A stretch of 22,048 nt of DNA from JAKFDI01 sp044508835 (lineage in GTDB: Bacteria > Pseudomonadota > Gammaproteobacteria > Burkholderiales > Burkholderiaceae_C). Of this stretch, positions 9,782 through 17,206 are shown in pieces. Both the position numbers and the translations under genes were made by a program. How positions within the stretch are numbered: position 1 is the stretch's first letter; every line of letters starts with the position of its first letter. The stretch is taken from assembly GCA_044508835.1 (NCBI GenBank), contig JBIQHD010000051.1, forward strand, positions 1-22,048. The letters are read 5' to 3'. The notes under the pieces were generated by a model that did not search any database, was not told where the DNA came from, and saw only the letters and a list, made by a program, of their open reading frames with translations.

Positions 9782-10588
9782 CTAGCGGGCCACGTCCCAG
9801 CCGATGAAGGCCCAGCGCATCGGCGCGCCGCCGCGGCGGGCGCGGCCGGCGTCGGCCTCGTACCAGCGGCGCAGGCGCTCGCGCGCCTCGGGGCCGAAGG
9901 GGCCGGTGGTCCAGGCGACGCGCTCGGCGAACTCGTCGAAGCCGCGGCAGCCGGCCAGGCGGCTCGGCGTCTCGATGAAGTCCAGCCGGGGCCGCACGCC
10001 CATCTGGCGCAGCATGCCCATCACCACCGGGTGGTCGGGCGCGCGCGCCTCGCGGGCGCCGACGAGCTCGACGATGCGCGGGTCGATGAAGTGCCCGCCC
10101 GACAGGTAGCTCACGTAGGCGCGCAGCCGCGCGTGGGCGTGCAGCTTGGCCAGCGCGGCGCCGAGGTCGGCCACCGCCGTGGAGCGCGAGGCGATGGCGA
10201 TGTCGCACACCGGCACGCCGGCCCAGTCGTCCTCCCAGGCGCGCTGCAGCGGCGCCACGTTGGCCACGCCTTCGGCGCCGGCGCGCAGGCGCAGCTGCTC
10301 GAGCATGCCGGCGCTGTAGTCGAGCGCCGTCACGTGGTCGAGCCGGCGCGCCAGCGGCAGCGCCAGCGTGCCGGGCCCGCAGCCCACGTCGAGCAGCGTG
10401 CGCGCGCCGGTGAGGTCCATGCGCGCGATGAAGGCGGGCACGTACGCGCCGTGGCCCGCCTTGGCGGCATAGCCGGCGGCCCGCTCGTCCCAGGCGCCGG
10501 CGGCCTTGGGCACGCGGCGCGCGCGCTGCATCTGCGCGCGGTAGAGGGCGGCGTAGTCGATGCCCGGATCGAAGGCGGTGGGGCTCAT
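9782..10588 (-). CDS. Class I SAM-dependent methyltransferase, last gene of the TonB-ABC operon
   Basis: The protein has 268 aa. The SAM-binding motif I is LLDVGCGPGTLALPLA (65-80), followed by TALDYSAGMLEQLR (acidic end of strand 2) and CDIAIASRST (motif near strand 4). The N-terminal 60 residues (Tyr/Arg-rich, AWDERAAGYAAKAGHGAYVPAFIARM) resemble the lid helices of small-molecule methyltransferases. There is no membrane segment or signal, so it is cytosolic. Its ATG overlaps the TGA of the ABC ATPase gene by the classic ATGA, implying translational coupling. The substrate cannot be read from sequence. The operon context suggests it modifies or processes whatever the transporter imports, or the metal chelator itself. 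That is inference. Confidence 0.85.
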   Translation of the reverse strand: MSPTAFDPGIDYAALYRAQMQRARRVPKAAGAWDERAAGYAAKAGHGAYVPAFIARMDLTGARTLLDVGCGPGTLALPLARRLDHVTALDYSAGMLEQLRLRAGAEGVANVAPLQRAWEDDWAGVPVCDIAIASRSTAVADLGAALAKLHAHARLRAYVSYLSGGHFIDPRIVELVGAREARAPDHPVVMGMLRQMGVRPRLDFIETPSRLAGCRGFDEFAERVAWTTGPFGPEARERLRRWYEADAGRARRGGAPMRWAFIGWDVAR

Positions 10589-11370
10589 GGCGGAGCAACG
10601 GCAGTGGCGAGGTGTCCGAGGCCGCCCAGGCCCTGCACGACGTCGGCCTCGTCCACGTCGTACAGCGCGGCGAGGGCCGCTGCCGTCATCACCTCGGCCG
10701 GCGGGCCGACGGCGACCAGCCGCCCGTGGCGCATCAGCGCCACGCGGTCGGCCACGCGCCAGGCGTGCTCGGGCTGGTGCGTGGACAGGCACACCGCCAT
10801 GCCCTGGGCGCGCAGCCGGCCGACGTGGCCGAGCACGCGCACCTGGTTGCCGAAGTCGAGGCTGGCGGTGGGCTCGTCCATCACCAGCAGCGGCGCCTGC
10901 TGGGCCAGCGCCCGGGCGATGAGCGCGAGCTGGCGCTCGCCGCCGCTCACCTCGGTGATGCGGCGCGCGGCCAGGTGGCCGATGCCCAGGCGCTGCAGCG
11001 CCTCGGCCGCGAGCCGCCGGTCCTCGGCCGAGGGCGCGGCGAAGCGGCCGATGCGCGCCGCGCGGCCCATGAGCACGACGTCGTCCACGCGGTAGGCGAA
11101 GGCGCCGGCATGGGCCTGCGGCACGTAGGCGATGCGCCGCGCGCGTTCGGTGCGCGGAAAGCGGGCGAGCGGCTCGCCGTCGAGCCGCACCTCGCCCGCC
11201 AGCGCCGGCAGCAGCCCGAGCAGGGTGCGGAACAGCGTGGTCTTGCCGCAGCCGTTGGGGCCGAGCAGGCACAGCACCTCGCCGGCGCGCAGCGCGAGAT
11301 CCACGCCCTCGCCCACGCGCCGCGCCGCATAGCCGAAGGCCAGGTTCCGGGCCTGCAGCACCACGCTCAC
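10585..11370 (-). CDS. FecE/BtuD/MolC-type ABC transporter ATP-binding protein
   Basis: The protein has 261 aa with Walker A GPNGCGKTT (37-45), Q-loop in AYVPQAHAG (81-89), signature VSGGERQ (141-147), Walker B LLVMDEPTASLD (161-172) and switch His in STHQPEHA (His198). This layout is that of ATPases partnering FecCD/BtuC-type permeases, which energise uptake of iron-siderophore, B12, heme or molybdate. I place the start at GTG 11370, because GGAGG lies 8 nt upstream at the end of the adjoining repeat unit. An in-frame ATG at 11526, overlapping the permease stop, would add two 26-residue repeats, so the true N-terminus is open. It is coupled to the methyltransferase by an ATGA overlap. Confidence 0.92.
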   Translation of the reverse strand: MSVVLQARNLAFGYAARRVGEGVDLALRAGEVLCLLGPNGCGKTTLFRTLLGLLPALAGEVRLDGEPLARFPRTERARRIAYVPQAHAGAFAYRVDDVVLMGRAARIGRFAAPSAEDRRLAAEALQRLGIGHLAARRITEVSGGERQLALIARALAQQAPLLVMDEPTASLDFGNQVRVLGHVGRLRAQGMAVCLSTHQPEHAWRVADRVALMRHGRLVAVGPPAEVMTAAALAALYDVDEADVVQGLGGLGHLATAVAPP

Positions 11371-11525
11371 TGGTGCACCCTCCGCTTCGCGGGTCCCTCC
11401 AGGAGGGACGCGAGCGCCCCCTTCGGGCGGCCGGGCGGGGGCGCTCACTGGTGCACCCTCCGCTTCGCGGGTCCCTCCAGGAGGGACGCGAGCGCCCCCT
11501 TCGGGCGGCCGGGCGGGGGCGCTCA
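11364..11525 (-). repeat. Two tandem 78-bp repeat units carrying hairpins and a ribosome site
   Basis: Bases 11364-11447 are identical to 11442-11525, giving an exact period of 78 bp. Each unit holds two palindromes: GTCCCTCC/GGAGGGAC (11393-11409 in the first) and GCGCCCCC/GGGGGCGC (11414-11444). Read on the minus strand, each unit begins with (A/G)TGAGCGCCCC and ends with GCGGAGGGTGCACCA directly before the next (G)TGAGC. A Shine-Dalgarno is therefore positioned 8 nt before a start codon. The period is 26 codons with no stop, so the ATPase frame stays open back to the permease stop. It resembles interspersed hairpin repeats between genes of Burkholderiales; identity of the copies implies recent duplication or ongoing homogenisation. 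Confidence 0.9.
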
Positions 11526-12587
11526 TGGCCGCCCCGCCCCGCGCGCCAGCAGCCACAGGAAGAACGGCGCCCCCACCGCCGCGGTCAGCACCGACAGCGG
11601 CAGCTCGATGGCCGCGGCGGTGCGCGCCAGCGTGTCGGCCAGCACCACGAAGGCGGCGCCGAGCAGTGCCGACATCGGCATCAGGCGCGTGAACTCCGGC
11701 CCCACCAGCAGCCGCGCCACGTGCGGCACCACCAGCCCGACCCAGCCGATGATGCCGGCCATGGCCACCGCCGAGGCGGTGACGAGCGTGGCCGCGGCCA
11801 CCACCGCGAGGCGCAGCCGCGGCACGTTCACGCCCAGGGCGGCGGCCTCGTCGTCGGGCAGGCTGAGCAGGTTGATGCGCCAACGCCAGAGCAGCAGCGG
11901 CGCGAGGCCCAGCAGCAGCGTCGGCGCCGCGAGCCGCAGGTCGTCGGTGGTGACGGCGTTCAGCCCGCCGAGCAGCCAGAAGGTGATGGACGGCAGCTGC
12001 ACGCTCGGGTCGGCCAGCAGCTTGACCAGCGAGATGCCCGCGCCCAGCAGCGCGCCCACCGCCACGCCGGCCAGCACCAGCACGAGCGTCGGGTCGGGGG
12101 CGTCGATGCGGCCGGCGACGAACATCACCACCGCCACCGCCAGCAGCCCGCTGGCAAAGGCCAGCCCCGACACCGCGCCCAGCGGCCAGCCGAGCAGGAT
12201 GGCGAGCGAGGCGCCCAGCCCGCAGCCGGCGGACACGCCGAGGATGTCGGGCGAGACCAGCGGGTTGCGGAACATGCCCTGGAAGGCCGCCCCGGCCGCG
12301 CCCAGCGCCGCGCCCACCAGCATCCCCGCGCCGATGCGCGGCAGGCGGATGCGCCAGATCACCACCTCCGCGTCGGCCGGCAGCGGCGAGGGCGAGGCCG
12401 TCGCCCAGGCCCACAGCGACTGCAGCAGCTCCTGCGGACGCACCGGGAACCGGCCCGCGGCGAACGCCGCCAGCACGGCCAGCGCGAGCGCCAGCAGCAC
12501 GCCGGCCAGCGCGCCCAGGGGCGGGCGCCGCGCAGGGGAAGGCACGCCCGCGGCGCGGGCGGCATCCGGCAGGTCAGGCGCGGCCAT
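11523..12587 (-). CDS. FecCD/BtuC-family ABC transporter permease
   Basis: The protein has 354 aa and about ten hydrophobic segments, matching the FecCD/BtuC fold. Family signatures are RLPRIGAGMLVGAALGAAG (about 80-98), GMFRNPLVSPDILGVSAG (104-121), and GIIGWVGLVVPHVARLLVGP (about 274-293), the last being the cytoplasmic coupling region for the ATPase. One permease gene means the channel would be a homodimer, as in BtuC or MolB. The ATG at 12587 lies 14 bp inside the end of the binding-protein gene. The stop at 11523-11525 overlaps an ATG that opens the repeat-extended ATPase frame. Substrate is not evident from the permease itself. Confidence 0.94.
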   Translation of the reverse strand: MAAPDLPDAARAAGVPSPARRPPLGALAGVLLALALAVLAAFAAGRFPVRPQELLQSLWAWATASPSPLPADAEVVIWRIRLPRIGAGMLVGAALGAAGAAFQGMFRNPLVSPDILGVSAGCGLGASLAILLGWPLGAVSGLAFASGLLAVAVVMFVAGRIDAPDPTLVLVLAGVAVGALLGAGISLVKLLADPSVQLPSITFWLLGGLNAVTTDDLRLAAPTLLLGLAPLLLWRWRINLLSLPDDEAAALGVNVPRLRLAVVAAATLVTASAVAMAGIIGWVGLVVPHVARLLVGPEFTRLMPMSALLGAAFVVLADTLARTAAAIELPLSVLTAAVGAPFFLWLLARGAGRP

Positions 12588-13584
12588 CGAACTGCGCCTG
12601 CAGCGCCTCGCGCGTCAGCTCGACGCCGTAGAACAGCCGGTAGAAGGCCTGCGCCTCGGCCAGGGTGCGCGACATCGGCACCTCGGCCCCGTCCAGGCGG
12701 GCCGCCAGCCACTGCACGCCGGCCAGGCGGTTGATGCCCGGCGGCCCGTCGATCCAGCCGAAGGGCAGGGCCGGCAGCAGCGCCAGGCGGCCTTCGCGCA
12801 CGGCGGCCAGGCTGCGCCACAGGTCGTCGCCGCGCGCGTGGCGGAAGAAGGCCGGGTCCTGGGTCACGATCCAGTCGGGCGCCCAGGCCAGCAGCTCCTC
12901 CATCGACACCCGCGCCACGCCGCCGCGCGCCCCGGCGGCCACGTTGCGCCCGCCGGCGGCCTCGATCACCTCGGCGTTGATGGCGCCGGCCAGCGCCGTC
13001 TCCAGGCCGTCGCTGCCGCGCGCGAGGTAGACGCCGGGCTGCCGCGCGCCGCGCACGAGCGCCGTGCGCGCGAGGATGGCCTCGGCCGCCGCCGCCAGCG
13101 CCTCGGCGCGCGCGGGCACGCCGAGCAGCGCACCGGTCTCGCGCAGCTGGCGCGGGCTGTCGGCCAGGCGGCCGTCGAGCAGGGCGTAGGGCAGGCCGGT
13201 CTGCGCCGCGACGCGCCGGGCGGTGGAGGCGTAGGTGCCGTCCACGCTGCCGGCGTCGAGCACCAGGTCGGGCTTCAGCGCCAGCAGGGCTTCCATCGGC
13301 AGGGTGCTGCCGCGCCCGGACAGCCGCCCGAGCAGCGGGCGCTCGCTCGCGGGCGCGGCCAGCAGCGCGCGCGCCGCGTCGCCCAGGCGCATGGGCCAGC
13401 CCAGCAGGCGCTCGGGCGCCAGCGCGTAGAGCAGCACCGCCGCCGGCGGGCCGGCGGCGAACACCCGCTCGACGCGCGCCGGCGCCGTGCCGAACACCTG
13501 CAGCAGCGGCGCCGCGGCGCCTTGGCCGGCGCGCAGGGCCAGGCCGGCGGCCGCCGCGGCCTTCAGCCACTCACGCCGGCGCAT
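12574..13584 (-). CDS. Periplasmic metal/metallophore-binding protein of the TroA/BtuF/MolA type
   Basis: The protein has 336 aa. The N-terminus MRRREWLKAAAAAGLAL fits a twin-arginine signal (RRxWLK followed by a hydrophobic stretch and AAA cleavage near residue 25), suggesting export through Tat. The mature part shows the helical-backbone periplasmic binding fold: ERVFAAGPPAAVLLYALAPERLLGWP at the start of lobe 1, MEALLALKPDLVLDAGS (about 97-113) and MEELLAWAPDWIVTQDP in lobe 2, which are standard landmarks of FecB/BtuF/TroA-like proteins. It presumably hands its ligand to the FecCD-type permease. Residue level does not identify the ligand. The neighbouring mod genes make molybdate, tungstate or a metal chelate likely. 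It overlaps the upstream DUF2478 gene by 14 bp. Confidence 0.9.
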   Translation of the reverse strand: MRRREWLKAAAAAGLALRAGQGAAAPLLQVFGTAPARVERVFAAGPPAAVLLYALAPERLLGWPMRLGDAARALLAAPASERPLLGRLSGRGSTLPMEALLALKPDLVLDAGSVDGTYASTARRVAAQTGLPYALLDGRLADSPRQLRETGALLGVPARAEALAAAAEAILARTALVRGARQPGVYLARGSDGLETALAGAINAEVIEAAGGRNVAAGARGGVARVSMEELLAWAPDWIVTQDPAFFRHARGDDLWRSLAAVREGRLALLPALPFGWIDGPPGINRLAGVQWLAARLDGAEVPMSRTLAEAQAFYRLFYGVELTREALQAQFDGRA

Positions 13585-14143
13585 CGCCGCGATGGCGGGC
13601 CCCGGGCCGCGGGCTCGCCCGCACGCCGGCCAGCCACGCCGCCCAGGCCGCGGGATCGTCCGGCAGCACCGGCGCGTCGCCGCTGAAGCGGCGCCAGGCG
13701 TCGAGGTGGCGCTGCGCCACGATGGTCAGCACCGGCGTGCCCTCGGTCATCAGCTCCAGCAGTTCCTGGGCGAAGCCGCTGCCCGCGGCCTCCAGGCCGC
13801 CGAAGCGGTTGACGACCACCAGCTCGGCGCCCCGTGCGCGGGCCTCGCGCAGCACGCGGCTGGCGGCGGCCACGCCGCGCGGGTCGAGGCGGCAGGCGGT
13901 GGAGCCGGCGCCCAGGTCCTGAGAAATGGTGAAGGCCTCGCCGCCGCGCACGTCGACGAGCACCATCGCGCCCTTGCAGTGGGTGCGGCCCTCGGGGAAG
14001 GTCATCACCACGCCTTCGACGACGAGGCCCGCCTCGCGCTGGCGCTCGACGAACGCGGCGAAGCGCGCGTCGATGCCGGCCTCGCCGGACTCGAGGATGG
14101 CGGCCGCCGCGGCGGCCCCGGAAGTCGGTGCATCAGAAGGCAT
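13571..14143 (-). CDS. DUF2478 family protein
   Basis: The protein has 190 aa from the ATG at 14143, which sits 11 bp inside the end of the receptor gene; a longer open frame upstream overlaps the receptor and lacks family resemblance. Conserved features I associate with DUF2478 are THCKGAMVLVD (53-63), SQDLGAG (73-79), TACRLD (81-86), LVVVNRFGGLEA (107-118) and TPVLTIV (135-141). The NRFG-LE segment and the overall strand-helix order look like a nucleotide-binding or P-loop-like fold without a Walker A. No signal peptide or membrane span is present, so it is cytosolic. From memory, this family is often found near molybdenum transport genes. Function is unknown. Confidence 0.85.
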   Translation of the reverse strand: MPSDAPTSGAAAAAAILESGEAGIDARFAAFVERQREAGLVVEGVVMTFPEGRTHCKGAMVLVDVRGGEAFTISQDLGAGSTACRLDPRGVAAASRVLREARARGAELVVVNRFGGLEAAGSGFAQELLELMTEGTPVLTIVAQRHLDAWRRFSGDAPVLPDDPAAWAAWLAGVRASPRPGARHRGDAPA

Positions 14144-16145
14144 GGCGCAGGGTCGCGAACCAGCTTCGCCCCGCAGCGGGAAAGCCGGCATCGAGCTGGT
14201 AGTTGCGGTCCAGCAGATTGTCCACCCCGGCTTCGACGCTGACACGCGGCGCGGGGCGCCACACGGCCTTCAGCCCCAGCACCTCGAAGCCGCCGATCGA
14301 GGCGGTGTCGGAGATCCAGCGCCGGTCGTTGTGCTCCAGGGTCGCCATCAGGTCCACCGCCGCGCCCGCGTGCGCCACGGCATAGGCCAGCAGCTTGCGG
14401 TCGGGCACGCCCACCAGCCGCACGTCGGGATCGGACAGGTTCTTCTGGTCGAGCAGCGTCAGGTTGCCGCCCAGCTCGAGCCAGGGCGCGACCCTGGCGT
14501 TCACGCCGAGCTCCACGCCCCACACCCGCGCCTCGCCGACGTTGCGCATCTGGCACGGCGTGGCCGGGCCGCAGCTCGTGCCGCCGGCGACGAAGACCGA
14601 CTGGATCTTGTCGTCCACCCGGCTGTAGAACAGCGCGGCCTCGAGCGCCACGCCCGGCAGCGGCTTGCCCTGGTAGCCGAGCTCCAGGTTGAGCGAGCGC
14701 TCGGCGCCGAGGTCGGGGTTCTCCACGTAGTTGCCCAGGCGCTGCGAGTAGCGGTCCTTCAGCGTGGGCAGCCGCGTCTTGCGCGCCAGCGTGGCGTACA
14801 GCCGGCCCTCGCCGGCCAGGGCGTGGAACAGGCCGGCCTGCAGGTTGGTCGCGCGCGTCTTCGCCGGCAGGGCGTAGGCGCTGCCGATGCTGAACACCGA
14901 TTCCGGGCGCAGCTCGTGCGCCGCGAGGCCGAGCGACAGCTGCCAGCGTTCGCCCAGCGCGATCAGGTCTTCCGCGCCGATGGAGCGCAGCGTGTCCTCG
15001 TAGCGGGTGTTGACCGTGGCGTTGGCGTCGGTCTCCACGTGCCGGTCGTTGCGCTGCTGCAGCACGGCGCGCAGCGTGTGGCGCTGCCAGCGGGTGGAGA
15101 CGAGCTCGACCGAGCCGCCGACGGTGCGGTCGTCGTAGATGCTGCGCCCGGTGCCCACGCTGCCGCGCCCGCTGGTCTTGAGCGCGCTGTAGGTCTCGTC
15201 GGTGTAGCTCGTCACCTCGTTGTCGAAGCTGTCGTGGTACAGGCGCAGCTTCACCGTCTCGGCCTCGCCCAGCGCCGTGCTGGAGACGAAGTACAGGCTC
15301 TCCTTGTCCCAGAACGGCCAGCGCCAGTAGCGCGCCGAGGCCGGGTCGGTGGAGGGCGGCTGGCCCTTGCGGCCGTCCTGGCGGTAGTAGCCGAGCGCGT
15401 ACTCGTCGCTCGCGTCGGGCGTGAAGCCCAGCTTGAACGAGACCTTGCCGTCGCGGCGCGCGCTGTTCTCGCGCCGCCCGCCGTCCTCGGTGGCGGTGGG
15501 CACGAAGTCCGACGACAGGCGGAAGCCGTCCGCCTCGCGGTAGGACAGGCCGGCCTGCGCGTACCAGTTCCCCTGCCGCGTGCCGAGGTTGACGCCGGCA
15601 TGGCGGTCGTTGCCGCTGCGCAGGCCGGCGAAGGCGTCGCCCTCCAGTGCGCGCACGGGCTTGCGCGTCACCAGGTTGATGGCGCCGCCCAGCGCGTTCG
15701 GCCCGTAGGCGATGGAGCTGAAGCCCTTGGCGACCTGGATCGCCGCCAGGTCGTAGGTGCCGAAGCGGTTGAAGTCGACATAGCCGTCATAGGGCACGTA
15801 CACGGGGATGCCGTCGATGAACAGCGGCACCTGGCGCGCGTCGAAGCCGCGCACGTAGACGAGCTGCTCGTTGCGCGAGTTGTCCGCGAGCGTCACGCCG
15901 GGCAGCAGGTTCACCGCCTCGCCCACCGTGCGGCGGTCGTGGCGCGCCATGTCGCGCCGGGTGATGACCGAGCCGGCCTGGTCCTGCGGCATCTCGCCCA
16001 CGGCCGGGCGGGTGCCGGTCACGCTGACGGTGCCCAGGTCGAAGGCGGATTGCGCGCCCGCCGCCGCCGGCAGCAGGCCGGCCAGGCCCAGCAGCGCCGG
16101 CGCCAGGATCGTGGGAAGGGGGGATCGGAATGTATGAGTTCGCAT
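14133..16145 (-). CDS. TonB-dependent outer-membrane receptor
   Basis: The protein has 670 aa. A signal peptide (MRTHTFRSPLPTILAPALLG, cleavage near AGA-Q31) is followed by a TonB-box-like LGTVSVTG (37-44). The plug domain spans about 50-162 with the typical LLPGVTL, VYVRGFDARQVPLFIDGIPV and SSIAYGPNALGGAINLVTRKP. The remainder alternates beta strands of a 22-strand barrel and ends in Phe (LRHAF). It uses TonB-ExbBD energy to import a scarce ligand across the outer membrane. It is the first gene of the six-gene operon and is divergent from modA. The upstream in-frame extension to 16340 is Arg/Pro-rich and would hide the signal peptide. No Shine-Dalgarno is visible before this ATG, which is unusual among its neighbours. 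Confidence 0.93.
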   Translation of the reverse strand: MRTHTFRSPLPTILAPALLGLAGLLPAAAGAQSAFDLGTVSVTGTRPAVGEMPQDQAGSVITRRDMARHDRRTVGEAVNLLPGVTLADNSRNEQLVYVRGFDARQVPLFIDGIPVYVPYDGYVDFNRFGTYDLAAIQVAKGFSSIAYGPNALGGAINLVTRKPVRALEGDAFAGLRSGNDRHAGVNLGTRQGNWYAQAGLSYREADGFRLSSDFVPTATEDGGRRENSARRDGKVSFKLGFTPDASDEYALGYYRQDGRKGQPPSTDPASARYWRWPFWDKESLYFVSSTALGEAETVKLRLYHDSFDNEVTSYTDETYSALKTSGRGSVGTGRSIYDDRTVGGSVELVSTRWQRHTLRAVLQQRNDRHVETDANATVNTRYEDTLRSIGAEDLIALGERWQLSLGLAAHELRPESVFSIGSAYALPAKTRATNLQAGLFHALAGEGRLYATLARKTRLPTLKDRYSQRLGNYVENPDLGAERSLNLELGYQGKPLPGVALEAALFYSRVDDKIQSVFVAGGTSCGPATPCQMRNVGEARVWGVELGVNARVAPWLELGGNLTLLDQKNLSDPDVRLVGVPDRKLLAYAVAHAGAAVDLMATLEHNDRRWISDTASIGGFEVLGLKAVWRPAPRVSVEAGVDNLLDRNYQLDAGFPAAGRSWFATLRHAF

Positions 16146-16444
16146 ATCGAAGGAGGCGACTGTATCGGCAGGTGGCGTGAAGATCGAAAAGAGGGGCCGG
16201 GCGGCGGATGCCGGCGGCGGGCGCCGGCGCGCCGTCCCGTGGCGCCTGCCGGCCATTCCGAGGTTTTTCCTCGTGCGGCGCGATCTTAAGAGCGGTGCCG
16301 CCTGCCGCTGACGACGCGAAGGGCCGGCCTTGGGCTGCATCAGATACGCGACGGAAATCCGGCCGGCCGGCCGCGGCGATGCCCCATTGTGCGGAGCCGG
16401 GATATAGACTCATGCACATTGACACTTCTCCTGCGGGAGCACCG
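16146..16444. promoter_or_regulatory. Divergent control region between the TonB receptor operon and modABC
   Basis: This 299-bp gap separates two divergent operons that probably share a substrate, so it should hold both promoters and any ModE operator. Visible elements are an AT-rich ATATAG (16402-16407) 38 bp before the modA ATG, the hairpin CGAGG-TTTTT-CCTCG (16259-16273), and CGCATATCG (16141-16149) overlapping the receptor start codon. I could not find a convincing match to the E. coli ModE box (CGNTATAT-type half-sites). No other gene is seen; plus-strand frames here run into modA without a better start. Confidence 0.5.
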
Positions 16445-17200
16445 ATGACCGTATCCCTGCGCCGCCTGTCCGCTCTCGTCCTGGCCTGCGGGTTCAGCCT
16501 CGGCGCCGCGGCGGCCGACCTCACCGTCTCGGCCGCGGCCAGCCTCACCAATGCCATGCGCGAGGTCGCGCCGCTGTTCGAGGCCGCCAACCCCGGCACC
16601 AAGGTACAGCTGAACTTCGGCGCCTCGGGGGCGCTGCTGCAGCAGATCGACAAGGGCGCGCCGGTGGACGTCTTCGCCAGCGCCGACCAGGAGACCATGA
16701 ACCAGGCGCAGGCCAAGGGCCTGGTCAAGGCCGAGGCGCGGCGCGACTTCGTCGCCAACGCGCTCGTGGTCATCGTGCCCGCGGGCAGCGCGCACGCGCC
16801 GGCGGCGGTGGGCGACCTCGCCCAGGCGGCCTACCACCGCGTGGCCATCGGCCTGCCCGCCAGCGTGCCGGTGGGGCGCTACACCAAGGGCGTGCTGGAG
16901 CAGGCGGGCCTGTGGGCCGCGGTGGAGCCGAAGATGATCGGCGCGCAGAACGTGCGCCAGGCGCTGGACTACGTGGCCCGCGGCGAGGTCGACGCCGGCT
17001 TCGTCTACGCCACCGACGCCGCGCTGATGCCCGACAAGGTGAAGGTCGCGCTGACGGTGCCCACCCCCACGCCCATCCTGTACCCCGTCGCGCCGCTGGC
17101 GGCGAGCCCGAACGCCGCGCTGGCCGCCCGCTTCGTCGATTTCCTGACGGCGCCGCAGGCGCAGGCCGTGCTGGCGAAGTACGGCTTCCGCAAGCCCTGA
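16445..17200 (+). CDS. modA: Molybdate ABC transporter periplasmic binding protein ModA
   Basis: The protein has 251 aa. The signal peptide (MTVSLRRLSALVLACGFSLG, cleavage after AAAA near 24) leads into the ModA hallmark DLTVSAAASLTNAMREVAPLFE. Further family landmarks are NFGASGALLQQIDKGAPVDVFASAD (about 58-82), IVPAGS, KMIGAQNVRQALDYVARGEVDAGFVYATDA and the C-terminal FVDFLTAPQAQAVLAKYGF. The oxyanion is bound by serines and main-chain amides, with the AAS and GASGAL segments lining the site in characterised ModA proteins. The ATG at 16445 follows GGGAGC about 5 nt upstream; an in-frame ATG at 16412 would bury the signal. It starts the modABC operon, 6 bp ahead of modB. Confidence 0.96.
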   Translation: MTVSLRRLSALVLACGFSLGAAAADLTVSAAASLTNAMREVAPLFEAANPGTKVQLNFGASGALLQQIDKGAPVDVFASADQETMNQAQAKGLVKAEARRDFVANALVVIVPAGSAHAPAAVGDLAQAAYHRVAIGLPASVPVGRYTKGVLEQAGLWAAVEPKMIGAQNVRQALDYVARGEVDAGFVYATDAALMPDKVKVALTVPTPTPILYPVAPLAASPNAALAARFVDFLTAPQAQAVLAKYGFRKP

Positions 17201-17206
17201 TCGCGC

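Noticed and set aside
9513..10598. Upstream extension of the MFS frame (751 codons in total)
   Set aside because: The extension overlaps the methyltransferase in another frame and has no family resemblance. The GTG at 9512 has a proper ribosome site and begins at the first membrane helix.
16400..16425. ATATAG near modA as a ModE operator
   Set aside because: Only one AT-rich half is present, with no inverted partner at a suitable spacing, so I did not call an operator.
16146..16440. A cobalamin or molybdenum-cofactor riboswitch ahead of the TonB receptor
   Set aside because: I looked for B12-box-like GCCACTG and for the conserved Moco RNA segments on the minus strand and saw only GC-rich hairpins and CGAGG-A5-CCTCG. 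A covariance-model search would be decisive.
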